Part shown: piece after piece, positions 26,041 to 35,069 of the stretch
Layout: every line of letters starts with the position of its first letter
How positions within the stretch are numbered: the stretch's first letter is position 1
Assembly (NCBI RefSeq): GCF_051027545.1
Contig: NZ_CP194902.1
Location: 62,001-126,000, forward strand
Direction: 5' to 3'
DNA length: 64,000 bases
Origin: Methylocaldum sp002005105
GTDB taxonomy: Bacteria; Pseudomonadota; Gammaproteobacteria; Methylococcales; Methylococcaceae
The notes under the pieces: generated by a model
Seen by the model: only the letters and a program-made list of their open reading frames with translations
Told to the model about the DNA's origin: nothing
The model's database searches: none
Position numbers and translations under genes: made by a program

Positions 26041-27265
26041 TCTGCCCGAGTCCATCACCGACGCGACCTTGCTCGACTGGCGTAAACAGCCGGGCGATAC
26101 GGTGCAGAAAAGCGAGACTCTCGTCGACCTGGAAACCGACAAGGTGATCCTCGAAGTTCCCGTGCCGGACAACGGCGTGCTGCAGGAAATCCGACACGCC
26201 AAGGGTGACGTGGTCGGGAGCGGTGAGCTTCTGGCGGTCATTGAAACAGAGGCCCGTCCCGCGGTCGCCGAAACTGCCGCGCCCCCGGAAATACCGGCAA
26301 AGCCGGAACCGGCGGCTGTGCCCGAGGCGGTACCCAGACCCGTGAGGTTCGCCCAACCCATGGGACCTTCGGTACGCAGGCTGATCATGGAGCATAACCT
26401 CGATCCGGCGCAGATAAAAGGCACGGGACGCGAGGGCCGTTTGACCAAGCAGGACGTCCTGGATTATCTGGAATCGCAAAAACGCAAGACCGTCGAAGCG
26501 GTTGCGCCGGCTCGGAGGCCGGAGCCGGCACCGAAGGAGAGACCCGAGGTCAGAGCGACGGAAGGCCGGGGCGAACGACGTGTGCCGATGACCCGGCTTC
26601 GAGCCCGCATCGCAGAGCGCATGATCGAGGCGCAACACACGACCGCAACATTGACCACATTCAACGAAGTCAATCTGCAGAAGATCTTCGACCTGCGGAA
26701 TCAGCACCGCGCACGTTTCGAGCAGGAATATAAGATCAAGCTGGGCTTCATGTCCTTTTTCGTCAAGGCGGCGGTGGAAGGCCTCAGACGCTTTCCGATC
26801 ATCAACGCTTCGATCGACGGAAACGACATCGTCTACCACGATTATTACGACATCGGCATCGCAGTATCCACCGATCGCGGGCTAGTGGTGCCGATCCTGC
26901 GTGACGCCGACCGTCTCAATTTCGCCGAAATCGAAAAGGCGATCATCGATTTTTCACAAAAAGCGCGGGACGGCAAACTCAGCTTCGAAGAGTTGAGCGG
27001 CGGCACGTTCACCATCACCAACGGCGGCATTTTCGGATCGATGCTCTCGACCCCGATCCTCAATCCGCCGCAGAGCGCCATTCTCGGCATGCACGTCATC
27101 AAGGACCGGCCAGTGGTCGAGGACGGACAGATCGTGATTCGACCGATGATCTACCTGGCCCTTTCCTACGATCATCGCATCATCGACGGCCGCGAAGCCG
27201 TGACTTTTCTGTTCACGTTAAAGGAACTGCTGGAAGATCCGGTCAGATTGCTACTGAAGATCTGA
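26015..27265 (+). CDS. sucB: Dihydrolipoyllysine succinyltransferase (2-oxoglutarate dehydrogenase E2)
   Basis: 416 residues. Residues 1-77 form one lipoyl domain with the lipoylated lysine in DLETDKVILEV. A Pro/Ala-rich linker leads to the E3/E1-binding domain (MGPSVRRLIMEHNLDPAQIKGTGREGRLTKQDV), another linker, and the catalytic acyltransferase domain ending in ALSYDHRIIDGREAV, with the active-site His-Asp pair. It starts within sucA at ATG 26015, preceded by AGGAA. Its 3' end overlaps the convergent histidine kinase gene by 15 bp, leaving no room for a terminator between them. Confidence 0.97.
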   Translation: MRIEVTVPNLPESITDATLLDWRKQPGDTVQKSETLVDLETDKVILEVPVPDNGVLQEIRHAKGDVVGSGELLAVIETEARPAVAETAAPPEIPAKPEPAAVPEAVPRPVRFAQPMGPSVRRLIMEHNLDPAQIKGTGREGRLTKQDVLDYLESQKRKTVEAVAPARRPEPAPKERPEVRATEGRGERRVPMTRLRARIAERMIEAQHTTATLTTFNEVNLQKIFDLRNQHRARFEQEYKIKLGFMSFFVKAAVEGLRRFPIINASIDGNDIVYHDYYDIGIAVSTDRGLVVPILRDADRLNFAEIEKAIIDFSQKARDGKLSFEELSGGTFTITNGGIFGSMLSTPILNPPQSAILGMHVIKDRPVVEDGQIVIRPMIYLALSYDHRIIDGREAVTFLFTLKELLEDPVRLLLKI

Positions 27266-29668
27266 AGCTAAGGCTTTAATAGGCTGCGCCTCGTCCTCGG
27301 CCTCGGTCCGATCTGGTTTTCGCCCGGACGATTGGTCGAACAAAGGCAATCGAATCGAAAATTCGGCGCCCTGATCTTTGCCGGCGCTAGCCACCGAAAT
27401 TTTACCGCCATGCATCTCCACCAGGCTTTTTACGAGAGCCAAGCCGACACCGAGTCCGCTATGGCCACTATGCAGCGGCCGTTCGAACTGAACGAAGGGT
27501 TCGAAGATATGTTCGAGCGCGTCCGGCTCAATCCCGATGCCGTTGTCTCTCACCTTAATCGAGATTTCCCGTCCCGTCTGCTTCATCGCCAACTCTATCC
27601 GGCCTTTTACAGGCGTAAATTTTGCGGCGTTCATCAATAGATTGGCGATGATCTGCGAGAGCCGTGCCGGGTCGCCCCAAAGATAAATCGGCTGGCCGGC
27701 TGCACTATGCACCAACTCCTGCTGGTTCTTTTCGATCACCGGCCGACAGACTTCGATAGCATGGGCGATCACCGAAGCCATATCGGTGACTTCAAAACTC
27801 AGCTGTAACTTGCCCCTCGCGACCCGCGATATATCCAAAAGATCGTTGATCAGCCGAGTCAAATATTTAACCTGGCGCTCGATGCTATCGGTAGCCGATT
27901 CGAGCAATTCCGGCCGTTCCGAGCCACGCCGTTTCAATAATTGCGCCGAAGTCAAAATCGGCGCGAGCGGATTCCGGAGTTCGTGAGCCAAGAGGGCAAT
28001 GAACTCGTCCTTTCTTCGATCGGCCTCGCGCAGTGCTTCTTCAACCTCCTTGACGTGACGCAAGCTCTCTTCCGCGCGTTTCCGGTCGGTAACATTGGAA
28101 AGAACGCCAACCAGTCTCCGGCCGCTCTCCCGGTTGCCCAAAACATGCTGTCCCCGCGCTTCGACCCAGTTCAATTGTCCATCCGGCGAGACAATGTGGA
28201 ATTCCTGGCTATAGCTCTCGGCGGGCTGATCGCCGCTCTCGGGAACCGAGGGCAAGTTCCGTTCCGCGATATCCCGTACCCAGGCCAGAAATTGGTTCTC
28301 GAAACCGATAGCTGAATGCATATCCGTCGGGTCCAGCCACGTTATTCCGCCGCTCGACGAATCACGCTCCCACACCGCCATGCGGCCGGCTTCGAGGGCC
28401 AGCAGCAGGCGTGCTTGACCGTCCCTCCATGCTTTCTCACCGCATTTCATTTGATGGATATCCATAGCGATACCCACCCACTGGCGGACCTCGCCGCGTT
28501 CGTCGCAAAGCGGCAAAGCGCGGATGAGATGCCAGCGATACTCTCCGATCCGATGACAGCGGAATCTGAGTTCTGTCTCGTAAGGGCGCTTTTTTCTTAG
28601 CGCCTCCGGCTGCTCGGTGAATACTCGCTCGCGATCTTCGGGGTGCAATACCGACGTCCATCCCTGCCCACGACTCTGTTCCAAGGTCAAACCACTGTAC
28701 TCGAGCCAATGATGACTTGCGTAGACCAAAGTGCCATCCGGCGCAGCCGTCCAGATCACGAGAGGAGACACCTCCGCGAGAAGCCGGTATCTTTCTTCGC
28801 TTTCCCTTAGCGTGTCCTCGAAGCGCTTTTGCCCGGTGATATCTTTAACGGCAACATTTACGCCGGACACAAAGCCATCGTTTTCTTTTATCGGAAAAAA
28901 ACTCGCCAGCAGAACCCGCTGTGTTTGAGAACTGTTCGGCGTTGTCCCTGAAATCTCTTTTTCCAGAATCGGCTCGCCCGATACGATCACCCGCCGCAGT
29001 AAGGGAATGATTGCTCGACCGACCTCCGGTACCACCTCCTGTATGTCCCGCCCGATATGTGCTTCCACGGGAACTCCATGAATTTCGGCAAGCCGACGAT
29101 TAATTCGGACAAAGCGCAGATCCCGGTCGAGAAAGCAGAGACCTACCGGCGCCGTGGCATAAATACCCTCGATTTCTGCAAGTTGCGATTTGACGGCACG
29201 CTGGCTGCGCACCACCGACTCCTCCAATTTCCGGCGACGCACGATTTCTTGCTCCAGCATTTGTTGGCGGCGCGCAGACTCGTGGGCTTGGAATCTGGAA
29301 AGCCGGTGCCAGTGACCGATCCCGCTCAGCAACAGCCCCTCGGCTACGAAAAATACGAGCCGAACCTGTTCATCCATATAGGGAAAAAGTCGCTGGATGC
29401 CGAAAGCGGATTCTCCGAAAAGAAAATGATCCGCTGCCAGCCCGAGAATCAGCGCCAATATCCCGGCGCCGAATCCGCCTAGGAAGGCACCCACGGCAAC
29501 CGGAATTAGCAGCAATAGGCTGATCGGAGCCGGTCGGTTCATCGCATGGGTCGCGGCGATCAACCCTAGGATAACCATCAGAGAGGCGAGCACGGCAATA
29601 TAGGGCTTAAGAACGGCGAATGGATTGCTGGGCTTCAACGTCTCGCTGGATTTATTGAAGCTGGACAC
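27251..29668 (-). CDS. Membrane PAS-domain sensor histidine kinase
   Basis: 805 residues. The N-terminus has four closely packed hydrophobic segments (about residues 20-115, DUF4118-like), then three PAS/PAC modules (about 155-270, 285-400 and 410-530). The dimerisation/phosphoacceptor domain has His562 in FIALLAHELRNPL, and the ATPase domain has NLLMNAAKFTP, DNGIGI and GLGVGLALVKSL. The GTG start at 29668 is chosen because GGAGG lies 6 bp upstream; an ATG at 29722 lacks such a site. There is no receiver domain. The FixJ-type regulator encoded upstream on the same strand is the obvious partner, although about 800 bp separate them. The signal is unknown. Confidence 0.9.
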   Translation of the reverse strand: MSSFNKSSETLKPSNPFAVLKPYIAVLASLMVILGLIAATHAMNRPAPISLLLLIPVAVGAFLGGFGAGILALILGLAADHFLFGESAFGIQRLFPYMDEQVRLVFFVAEGLLLSGIGHWHRLSRFQAHESARRQQMLEQEIVRRRKLEESVVRSQRAVKSQLAEIEGIYATAPVGLCFLDRDLRFVRINRRLAEIHGVPVEAHIGRDIQEVVPEVGRAIIPLLRRVIVSGEPILEKEISGTTPNSSQTQRVLLASFFPIKENDGFVSGVNVAVKDITGQKRFEDTLRESEERYRLLAEVSPLVIWTAAPDGTLVYASHHWLEYSGLTLEQSRGQGWTSVLHPEDRERVFTEQPEALRKKRPYETELRFRCHRIGEYRWHLIRALPLCDERGEVRQWVGIAMDIHQMKCGEKAWRDGQARLLLALEAGRMAVWERDSSSGGITWLDPTDMHSAIGFENQFLAWVRDIAERNLPSVPESGDQPAESYSQEFHIVSPDGQLNWVEARGQHVLGNRESGRRLVGVLSNVTDRKRAEESLRHVKEVEEALREADRRKDEFIALLAHELRNPLAPILTSAQLLKRRGSERPELLESATDSIERQVKYLTRLINDLLDISRVARGKLQLSFEVTDMASVIAHAIEVCRPVIEKNQQELVHSAAGQPIYLWGDPARLSQIIANLLMNAAKFTPVKGRIELAMKQTGREISIKVRDNGIGIEPDALEHIFEPFVQFERPLHSGHSGLGVGLALVKSLVEMHGGKISVASAGKDQGAEFSIRLPLFDQSSGRKPDRTEAEDEAQPIKALASDLQ

Positions 29669-30467
29669 GCCTGACCTCCATTCCGATAACCCCGGGCAAC
29701 ACTTGCCAAGTCCTAAGCACATTTATCCATCCCAACCCGAATACGATGACGGAATGGACGATAAAAGCTCCTACGTATTTGTATCAGCTACAGATTGAAT
29801 AACGGCCATCGCGGCACTGCGGTCAGGCTGCGACGATCGGTAGCTTATATTTCGAAGATAAGAACGATTCGTTCAGTCACGCCGAGTTTATTGGAACATT
29901 TCGGCTCATATGAAAGACCTGAACGCTCTGTGGCCGTAGAGTACGATGTCTAACGCCGATTCGAATGTACGTACTCTTACGTATGTCTGGATTACGCTCT
30001 CTGCCTTATCTGCTACCAAAAGGACCCGTGACGCAGAACCAAGAGGAATTTACGGCCTATGCCAGTAATTCCAAATCGCTTTCAATAAGGCATTAATTTT
30101 TGTAGGGTGGGTTAGGCCGCGAGGCCGTAACCCACCGAGCGACCTCGAATCGGTGGGTTACGCTCCGCTAACCCACCCTACGTAATGTTCACTCGAATGC
30201 CGAATGGAATAAGCCGTTCGCTCGAAGCTTGTCAAAGGGTTTCTATGGCCTACTGGAATAGGCTCCTGATGGTGACGTTCGGTTAACCGACGCCGGAACT
30301 GATTCTGGAGCGCAACGCTTCTAGGTTTCGCAAATAGGCGACAAGCTTTGGTTCCCAAGCGGCGACACAAGCCAACGCTGTCGTGCCAAACGACAGTCAT
30401 CAACCCGCTACAAACCGTACCAACTCAGCCCAAGTATGGCTCGCCCGGTCAAATCTCGTCGTGACGA
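29669..30467. other. Long intergenic region between kinase and FixJ-type regulator
   Basis: 799 bp without a convincing gene. It holds the nested palindrome at 30102-30181 and three TACGTA hexamers (29772, 29968, 29978); the last two are spaced exactly 10 bp. It must contain the kinase promoter (leftward) and the 3' untranslated region of the regulator gene. The open frame at 30158-30403 overlaps the palindrome and looks spurious. Confidence 0.5.
30102..30181. repeat. Nested palindromic repeat (REP/MITE-like, 80 bp)
   Basis: The outer arms GTAGGGTGGGTTAG (30102-30115) and CTAACCCACCCTAC (30168-30181) are perfectly complementary. Inside them, GTAACCCACCGA (30127-30138) pairs perfectly with TCGGTGGGTTAC (30150-30161). 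The two stems share the GGTGGGTTA core, so alternative pairings between arms are possible. Repeats with GTAGGGTGGGTTA ends are widespread in bacterial genomes. Confidence 0.85.
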
Positions 30468-31082
30468 TTAACGGATTCCCATCTGAATCGCGAGTGCCAC
30501 GAGATCGGCGAGTGACTGAACGCCCAGCTTCTCCATAATGCGGGCACGGTGGATTTCAGCGGTACGATGACTGATGCCCAATGCCTTGCCGACCTGTTTG
30601 GCCGAATAGCCACGTGCTAGGTACACCAAAATTTCCTTTTCACGCGGTGTCAGATTAGCGTATAGAGCATCAAGCTCGTGCTGACGCGACTTTTCTTCGT
30701 AACGCTGATAACTGAGAGCGAGTGCGTTTCTTATCGCCGGTATCAGGACGTCGGCATCGACGGGCTTTTCAAGAAAATCTACGGCTCCACCCTTGAAGGC
30801 TGCTGTCGATTTGGGCACGTCGCCAAATCCCGTCAGAAAAATGATAGGAAGGTTAAATCCCCTCTCAGTAAGGATCTGTTGCAAATCCAACCCGGAAATT
30901 TGCGGGAGATTGATATCCAGAATGAGGCATCCTTGTTGCTCGGGCTTCACCGAAGCCAGGAAATCAGGCCCGGACAGGTAGGTTTCAACAACAAATCCCT
31001 CAGCCCTCAGTAGCGCTGCCAAGGCATCGCACACGTCGGGGTCATCGTCGACGATGAAAACTGTTAGTCCATTAACAGCCAT
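30468..31082 (-). CDS. FixJ/LuxR-type response regulator
   Basis: 204 residues, the same length as FixJ. Receiver domain at residues 5-120 with acidic pocket FIVDDDPDV, phosphoacceptor Asp56 in ILDINLP, the switch Thr in IFLTG, and Lys in FLEKPVD. C-terminal LuxR helix-turn-helix: LTPREKEILVYLARGYSAKQVG followed by ISHRTAEIHRARIMEKLG. ATG 31082 is chosen because GGAAAGG lies upstream and the receiver begins immediately; the frame extends to 31289 without homology. It is likely the cognate regulator of the PAS kinase at 27251-29668. Its target genes are not evident. Confidence 0.92.
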   Translation of the reverse strand: MAVNGLTVFIVDDDPDVCDALAALLRAEGFVVETYLSGPDFLASVKPEQQGCLILDINLPQISGLDLQQILTERGFNLPIIFLTGFGDVPKSTAAFKGGAVDFLEKPVDADVLIPAIRNALALSYQRYEEKSRQHELDALYANLTPREKEILVYLARGYSAKQVGKALGISHRTAEIHRARIMEKLGVQSLADLVALAIQMGIR

Positions 31083-31450
31083 ATCTAACGCCTTTCCAAT
31101 TAGTATGGTTTCGAGGGTATGCGGTCGGTATTTTCCATGAAGGTCATGCATTTGTATATACGAATATGCAGCCAAACCGGCCCGAAATATGATCGATGAA
31201 TACGTTATCCTATCTCCCCAAATACAGCTTTGTAAACCTAGGCTTACGTCTATATCGGTTTCGAGAGACCATATTCGTAAGAATGACAAGCTGCATCACG
31301 ATGAGACAGCGGATCGTTTTTCCGAAGCGAAGGACATTCATCTTAGCGATCAACCCATCCCGCACCTCGCAAACGGCTACAGCAACGCCGAATTGAACCC
31401 GCCCCCTCTCGTTTAGACAAGCGAATCCGCATTGTTTGGAGAGCTAGCCG

Positions 31451-31708
31451 CTAACCCGCATTTCTCACACTCCTCCAATCGCAAACGGTCGCTTCGGGAG
31501 CGCCGAAGCGACCCTTCCAATCGCAAACGGTTGCTTTAGTCGCACCCCTTCCAATCGCAAACGGTCGCTTTAGTCGCGACCCTTCCTTCGTCGGCACATC
31601 CTACAGCCTGATGTGCCGGCTACGCCTTCGCCGTCGCTCGGTCCATGCTGCGCCCACAGCATCGTCTCGACGCCCTCGCAACGAAAGGGTGTGAGAAATG
31701 CGGGCTAG
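31451..31708. mobile_element. 258-bp MITE-like element with 20-bp terminal inverted repeats
   Basis: The ends CTAACCCGCATTTCTCACAC (31451-31470) and its complement GTGTGAGAAATGCGGGCTAG (31689-31708) match at 19 of 20 positions. The interior carries tandem hairpin units and no coding sequence. No transposase is present, so it would be non-autonomous or a decayed remnant. A clear target-site duplication was not seen; a loose AGCT lies outside both ends. Confidence 0.7.
31474..31565 (+). repeat. Three tandem copies of a 16-bp motif with hairpins
   Basis: TCCAATCGCAAACGGT begins at 31474 and 31550, with a copy at 31516. The spacings are 42 and 34 bp. The motif runs into a hairpin each time; the first is a perfect 11-bp stem (GGTCGCTTCGG/CCGAAGCGACC, loop GAGCG), and the last is GGTCGC/GCGACC. 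With three units of unequal spacing and no unique spacers it is not a CRISPR array. Confidence 0.8.
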
Positions 31709-31826
31709 AGCTTGTCAAACACTCTAAAAAGAGATTCGACCGTTGTTTCCGCGATCTCGATCATACAAGCCGTCAGACTTGCTCCGGCAATTTTCAATGC
31801 CTTTAGATCACCACCAAGGGACAAGA

Positions 31827-33995
31827 ATGAGGAATTTCGATGCCCAACGAGAAGGCGAGAACCGCATACTGCAACCTGGACGCAACTGTTGGCGAATTGC
31901 CCGCGCCCGTCGAGCTTCATTTTTGATCGACAGCTCGGCGTATTTTCCGGCCTTGCGAGCGGCAGCGACTCGTGCTGAGCGATCTATTTTCATCATCGGC
32001 TGGGATATCGACAGCCGAACCAAGTTAGCCCAAGATGGCGTCAGCGATGCATTTCCGATCCAGCTCGGCGACTTTCTGAAAGCGCTTATCGAAGACCGCC
32101 GCGGATTGGATGTCTATATTTTGAATTGGGACTTCGCAATGCTTTATGCACCCGGCCGCGAAGTCCTGCCGATTTACACGCTTGGCTGGCAAAGACATCG
32201 GCACCTTCACTTTTATCTGGATGGCCGGCATCCGGTCGGTGCCTCGCACCACCAGAAAATCGTCGTGATCGATGACGCCGTGGCCTTTGTCGGTGGCATG
32301 GATCTCGCCCAGGAACGTTGGGATACGCCGGACCATGAACCCAACGCCCCCTACCGTCGAAGATCCAACGGCCAAGCCTACGCCCCGGTCCACGATGTGC
32401 AGATGATGGTGGACGGAGAAGCAGCTGCGGCGCTCGGCATGTTAGCCCGTGAGCGCTGGCGCAATGCGACAGGCAACCAACTCCGCGCCGACAGCGATGC
32501 CGGAACCGATCCCTGGCCCCCGTCGATCGTCCCGGACATCAGCGATGTCGATGTCGCAATCGTCCGAACGATCCCACGGTTCAACGGCGGTGTCGAAATT
32601 CTCGAACTCCGGGAGCTGTACGTCGATGCAATCCGGTCAGCGAAGAACACGATTTATATCGAGAACCAGTATCTGACGGCTTCTTCGGTCGGCGCTCTAC
32701 TCGAATTGAGACTTCGTGAGCCGAATCCGCCGGAGATCGTCGTCGTATCGCGACTGACCGGCGGCGGTTGGCTCGAGCAAACCACAATGGAAGTCTTGCG
32801 GGCTCGATTGCTTCGCCGCCTTCGCGCAGCCGACCGACATGGCAAGTTCCGGATCTATTATCCCGACTGCGATGGGCTGAACGATCAGTGCATCAACGTA
32901 CATTCCAAACTGATGGTGGTGGACGACCGCCTTGCGCTCGTCGGCTCGGCGAATCTTAACAATCGCTCGATGGGGCTGGACACGGAATGCAATCTTGCCA
33001 TCGAAGCGACCGAGCCAAATACGGCAAAAGCGATTACAGGTTTAAGAAATCGCTTGCTGGCCGAGCATTTGGGCGTCGGAACGGATCGAATGGAACTGGC
33101 TATCAGACAGGCGGGCTCGCTGATTGTCGCCATAGAAAGCTTACGGGGAAACCCGCACACGCTTCGGCACCTTGAAGGCGAAGTATCGCCCGAGGCCGAT
33201 GCCCTTCTACCCCAGGCCAGCGTAGTCGATCCGGAAGCGCCCATCGATCCCGATCGATTGATCGACGAACTCATCCCCGTGGAACACCGGCCTTCCGCCC
33301 GCAAACGGATTACCGCCACCCTCAGCCTGCTCGCAGCTATCGGGGCGCTTGCGGCCGCGTGGCGCTGGGGGCCACTGCACGAATGGCTCGACAAGGAGAC
33401 GCTGATCAATGTCGGACGCACACTGCAACGGACTCCGGCAACGCCGGTATGGGTCATCGGCGCCTATATACTTGCCGCTATAACAGCGATACCGATCACA
33501 TTGGTGATCTTCACGACGGCAGTTGTGTTCGGTCCTATCACGGGTTTTGTTTATGCGATTCTCGGGTCACTGGTAGGTGCCTCTCTCACCTTTGCGCTCG
33601 GCCACGTTTTCGGTCGAGATATCGTGCGGCGCCTGGGCGGCGCCCGACTCAATACGCTCAGCCGCTGGCTGCGTCATCGTGGCTTGCTGGCCATGCTTAC
33701 GGTCCGGTTGATACCCGTCGCGCCGTTCACCGTGGTCAATTTAGTTGCGGGAGCCTCCCATATCCGTTTCCGCGACTTTCTATTGGGAACGATCTTTGGG
33801 ATGGTCCCCGGCGCCATGGCCATCACGGTTTTTTCGGATCGCTTGGCTGCTGCGGTCCATCACCCGAGTCCGATCAATATCGCCTTGCTCGTCGCCGCCG
33901 CCGCCATTATCGGGGCTGCCGCATTCGCTACGCACCGATGGCTGCGTCGGCGCGAAGCGGAAAACACGGCATGCGCCGGCGGCTCGATCGGGTAA
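31827..33995 (+). CDS. Phospholipase D-like protein fused to a VTT (DedA-type) membrane domain
   Basis: 722 residues. Two HKD half-sites form one phospholipase D/cardiolipin-synthase active site: His142-x-Lys144 in HHQKIVVIDD and His359-x-Lys361 in HSKLMVVDDRLALVGSANLNNRS. After a linker, residues about 490-710 contain several transmembrane helices of the VTT/SNARE-associated family (VFGPITGFVYAILGSLVGASLTF, then a conserved RLIPVAPFTVVN). It probably performs phosphatidyl transfer at the membrane, e.g. cardiolipin synthesis, with the VTT part acting as a lipid scramblase-like module. ATG 31827 is chosen for AAGGG 6 bp upstream; ATG 31797 is an alternative. It is followed 10 bp later by an EEP-family gene. 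Confidence 0.9.
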   Translation: MRNFDAQREGENRILQPGRNCWRIARARRASFLIDSSAYFPALRAAATRAERSIFIIGWDIDSRTKLAQDGVSDAFPIQLGDFLKALIEDRRGLDVYILNWDFAMLYAPGREVLPIYTLGWQRHRHLHFYLDGRHPVGASHHQKIVVIDDAVAFVGGMDLAQERWDTPDHEPNAPYRRRSNGQAYAPVHDVQMMVDGEAAAALGMLARERWRNATGNQLRADSDAGTDPWPPSIVPDISDVDVAIVRTIPRFNGGVEILELRELYVDAIRSAKNTIYIENQYLTASSVGALLELRLREPNPPEIVVVSRLTGGGWLEQTTMEVLRARLLRRLRAADRHGKFRIYYPDCDGLNDQCINVHSKLMVVDDRLALVGSANLNNRSMGLDTECNLAIEATEPNTAKAITGLRNRLLAEHLGVGTDRMELAIRQAGSLIVAIESLRGNPHTLRHLEGEVSPEADALLPQASVVDPEAPIDPDRLIDELIPVEHRPSARKRITATLSLLAAIGALAAAWRWGPLHEWLDKETLINVGRTLQRTPATPVWVIGAYILAAITAIPITLVIFTTAVVFGPITGFVYAILGSLVGASLTFALGHVFGRDIVRRLGGARLNTLSRWLRHRGLLAMLTVRLIPVAPFTVVNLVAGASHIRFRDFLLGTIFGMVPGAMAITVFSDRLAAAVHHPSPINIALLVAAAAIIGAAAFATHRWLRRREAENTACAGGSIG

Positions 33996-34005
33996 CGGGT
34001 CCGGC

Positions 34006-34710
34006 ATGTCGTTAGTCGTTGCAACTTACAATGTTCACGACTGCATCGGACGAGACGGACGTTACGATCCGGAGAGAGTCCTGACCATCATTCGGGAACT
34101 CGATGCCGACCTCATCGCGCTCCAGGAACTGCAATGGGAGCCTGAAGTCGCTCTCGACCTGCTTCAGCATTTCGCCTCCCGTCTGCACTACCGGGCCGTT
34201 CCGGGCCCGACGCTGCTCCGCCGCAACGGGCACTACGGCAACGCCATCCTTACCCGGCTGCCGGTTCGTAACATTAGGCGTGTCGATCTCAGCATACCGC
34301 ACCGGGAACCCCGTGCAGCGATCGATTTGTCGGTCGACAGTCCTTGCGGGCCTCTTCGCGCGATCGGGACTCATTTGGGATTGTTTCCCGGCGAACGGCG
34401 GAAACAAATGACCCGGCTTCTGAGCATACTGGCCGATGCCCCGCCGCCCGCGCTTCTCTTCGGCGATCTGAACGAGTGGTTTCTATGGGGAAGGCCTTTT
34501 CGCTGGCTGCGCAACCATTTCGGACACATACCCGATATCGCCACTTACCCGTCCATATTTCCTCTGTTCCCTCTCGACCGAATTTGGGTCAAACCCCGCG
34601 AGCTTCTTGCGGACATTGCGGCATACTCAACGCCTCTGGCGCGCGAAACCTCCGATCATCTGCCCTTGCGGGCAGTACTGAAACCGGCGGATTCGAGCTC
34701 GAATCCGTAA
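34006..34710 (+). CDS. Endonuclease/exonuclease/phosphatase (EEP) family protein
   Basis: 234 residues. The EEP fold is shown by VATYNVHDCIGRDG at the N-terminus, the metal-binding Glu in LIALQELQW, RNGHYGNAILTR, the catalytic FGDLNEW, and SDHLPLRAVL at the end. Members hydrolyse phosphodiesters in nucleic acids, inositides or lipids. It starts 10 bp after the phospholipase D-VTT gene. E. coli has a comparable pairing, clsB (a phospholipase D-type cardiolipin synthase) with ybhP (EEP), so a role in phospholipid remodelling is more likely than DNA repair. No signal peptide is seen. Confidence 0.88.
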   Translation: MSLVVATYNVHDCIGRDGRYDPERVLTIIRELDADLIALQELQWEPEVALDLLQHFASRLHYRAVPGPTLLRRNGHYGNAILTRLPVRNIRRVDLSIPHREPRAAIDLSVDSPCGPLRAIGTHLGLFPGERRKQMTRLLSILADAPPPALLFGDLNEWFLWGRPFRWLRNHFGHIPDIATYPSIFPLFPLDRIWVKPRELLADIAAYSTPLARETSDHLPLRAVLKPADSSSNP

Positions 34711-34883
34711 GGTTTTTTTACGTTCACTGTCTCAGGAATGACTCACAGTTACTTATCTATAACTCGATATTCATAAGGAATTCTGATTTACCTGCGACTT
34801 GAATTTTTTTATAAATTGACTACCGAGGCTTTGCCGAGGTGCAGGACTTAATTCGCAAACTCACTCAAAATAAGGAAAGTACC

Positions 34884-35069
34884 ATGAGAATCAAAGGAGA
34901 CTATTTGAGGAAGAGTCTGCCAGCGCTTTTAGACAAATGGGCAGACGATGTTGATAGGCTGGATATCCGGATTCAACCCGATAACGAAATGGATGCAGAC
35001 AACGAAGACCGCTATGAACGCCCCCATTCGATCGGCTTCGAGTCTGGCTTCCACGCGCAAGCCCGTTAG
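34884..35069 (+). CDS. Small hypothetical protein
   Basis: 61 residues, acidic in the middle and without a membrane segment. The ATG has AAGGA 8 bp upstream, which is the main reason to list it. The N-terminal half (DYLRKSLPALLDKWADDVDRLDIRIQ) looks like an amphipathic helical protein; the last 17 residues have no particular character. I do not recognise a family. It lies alone between the EEP gene and the ABC exporter. It may be spurious. Confidence 0.4.
   Translation: MRIKGDYLRKSLPALLDKWADDVDRLDIRIQPDNEMDADNEDRYERPHSIGFESGFHAQAR

Larger units (their letters stand above)
31083..31826. other. Intergenic region holding a TIR-bounded repeat element
   Basis: 744 bp between the FixJ-type regulator (leftward) and the phospholipase D-VTT gene (rightward), so promoters of both lie here. 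The main content is the element at 31451-31708. 31083-31450 is comparatively AT-rich and holds no convincing gene or hairpin. AAGGG before ATG 31827 is the ribosome binding site of the next gene. Confidence 0.5.

Noticed and set aside
30158..30403. 81-codon minus-strand open frame in the kinase/regulator spacer
   Set aside because: Its 3' end is formed by the nested palindrome and the sequence has no coding character.
31474..31580. Possible CRISPR array from three repeats of a 16-bp motif
   Set aside because: Spacings are unequal, the intervening sequence is itself similar between units, there are only three units, and no cas genes are near.
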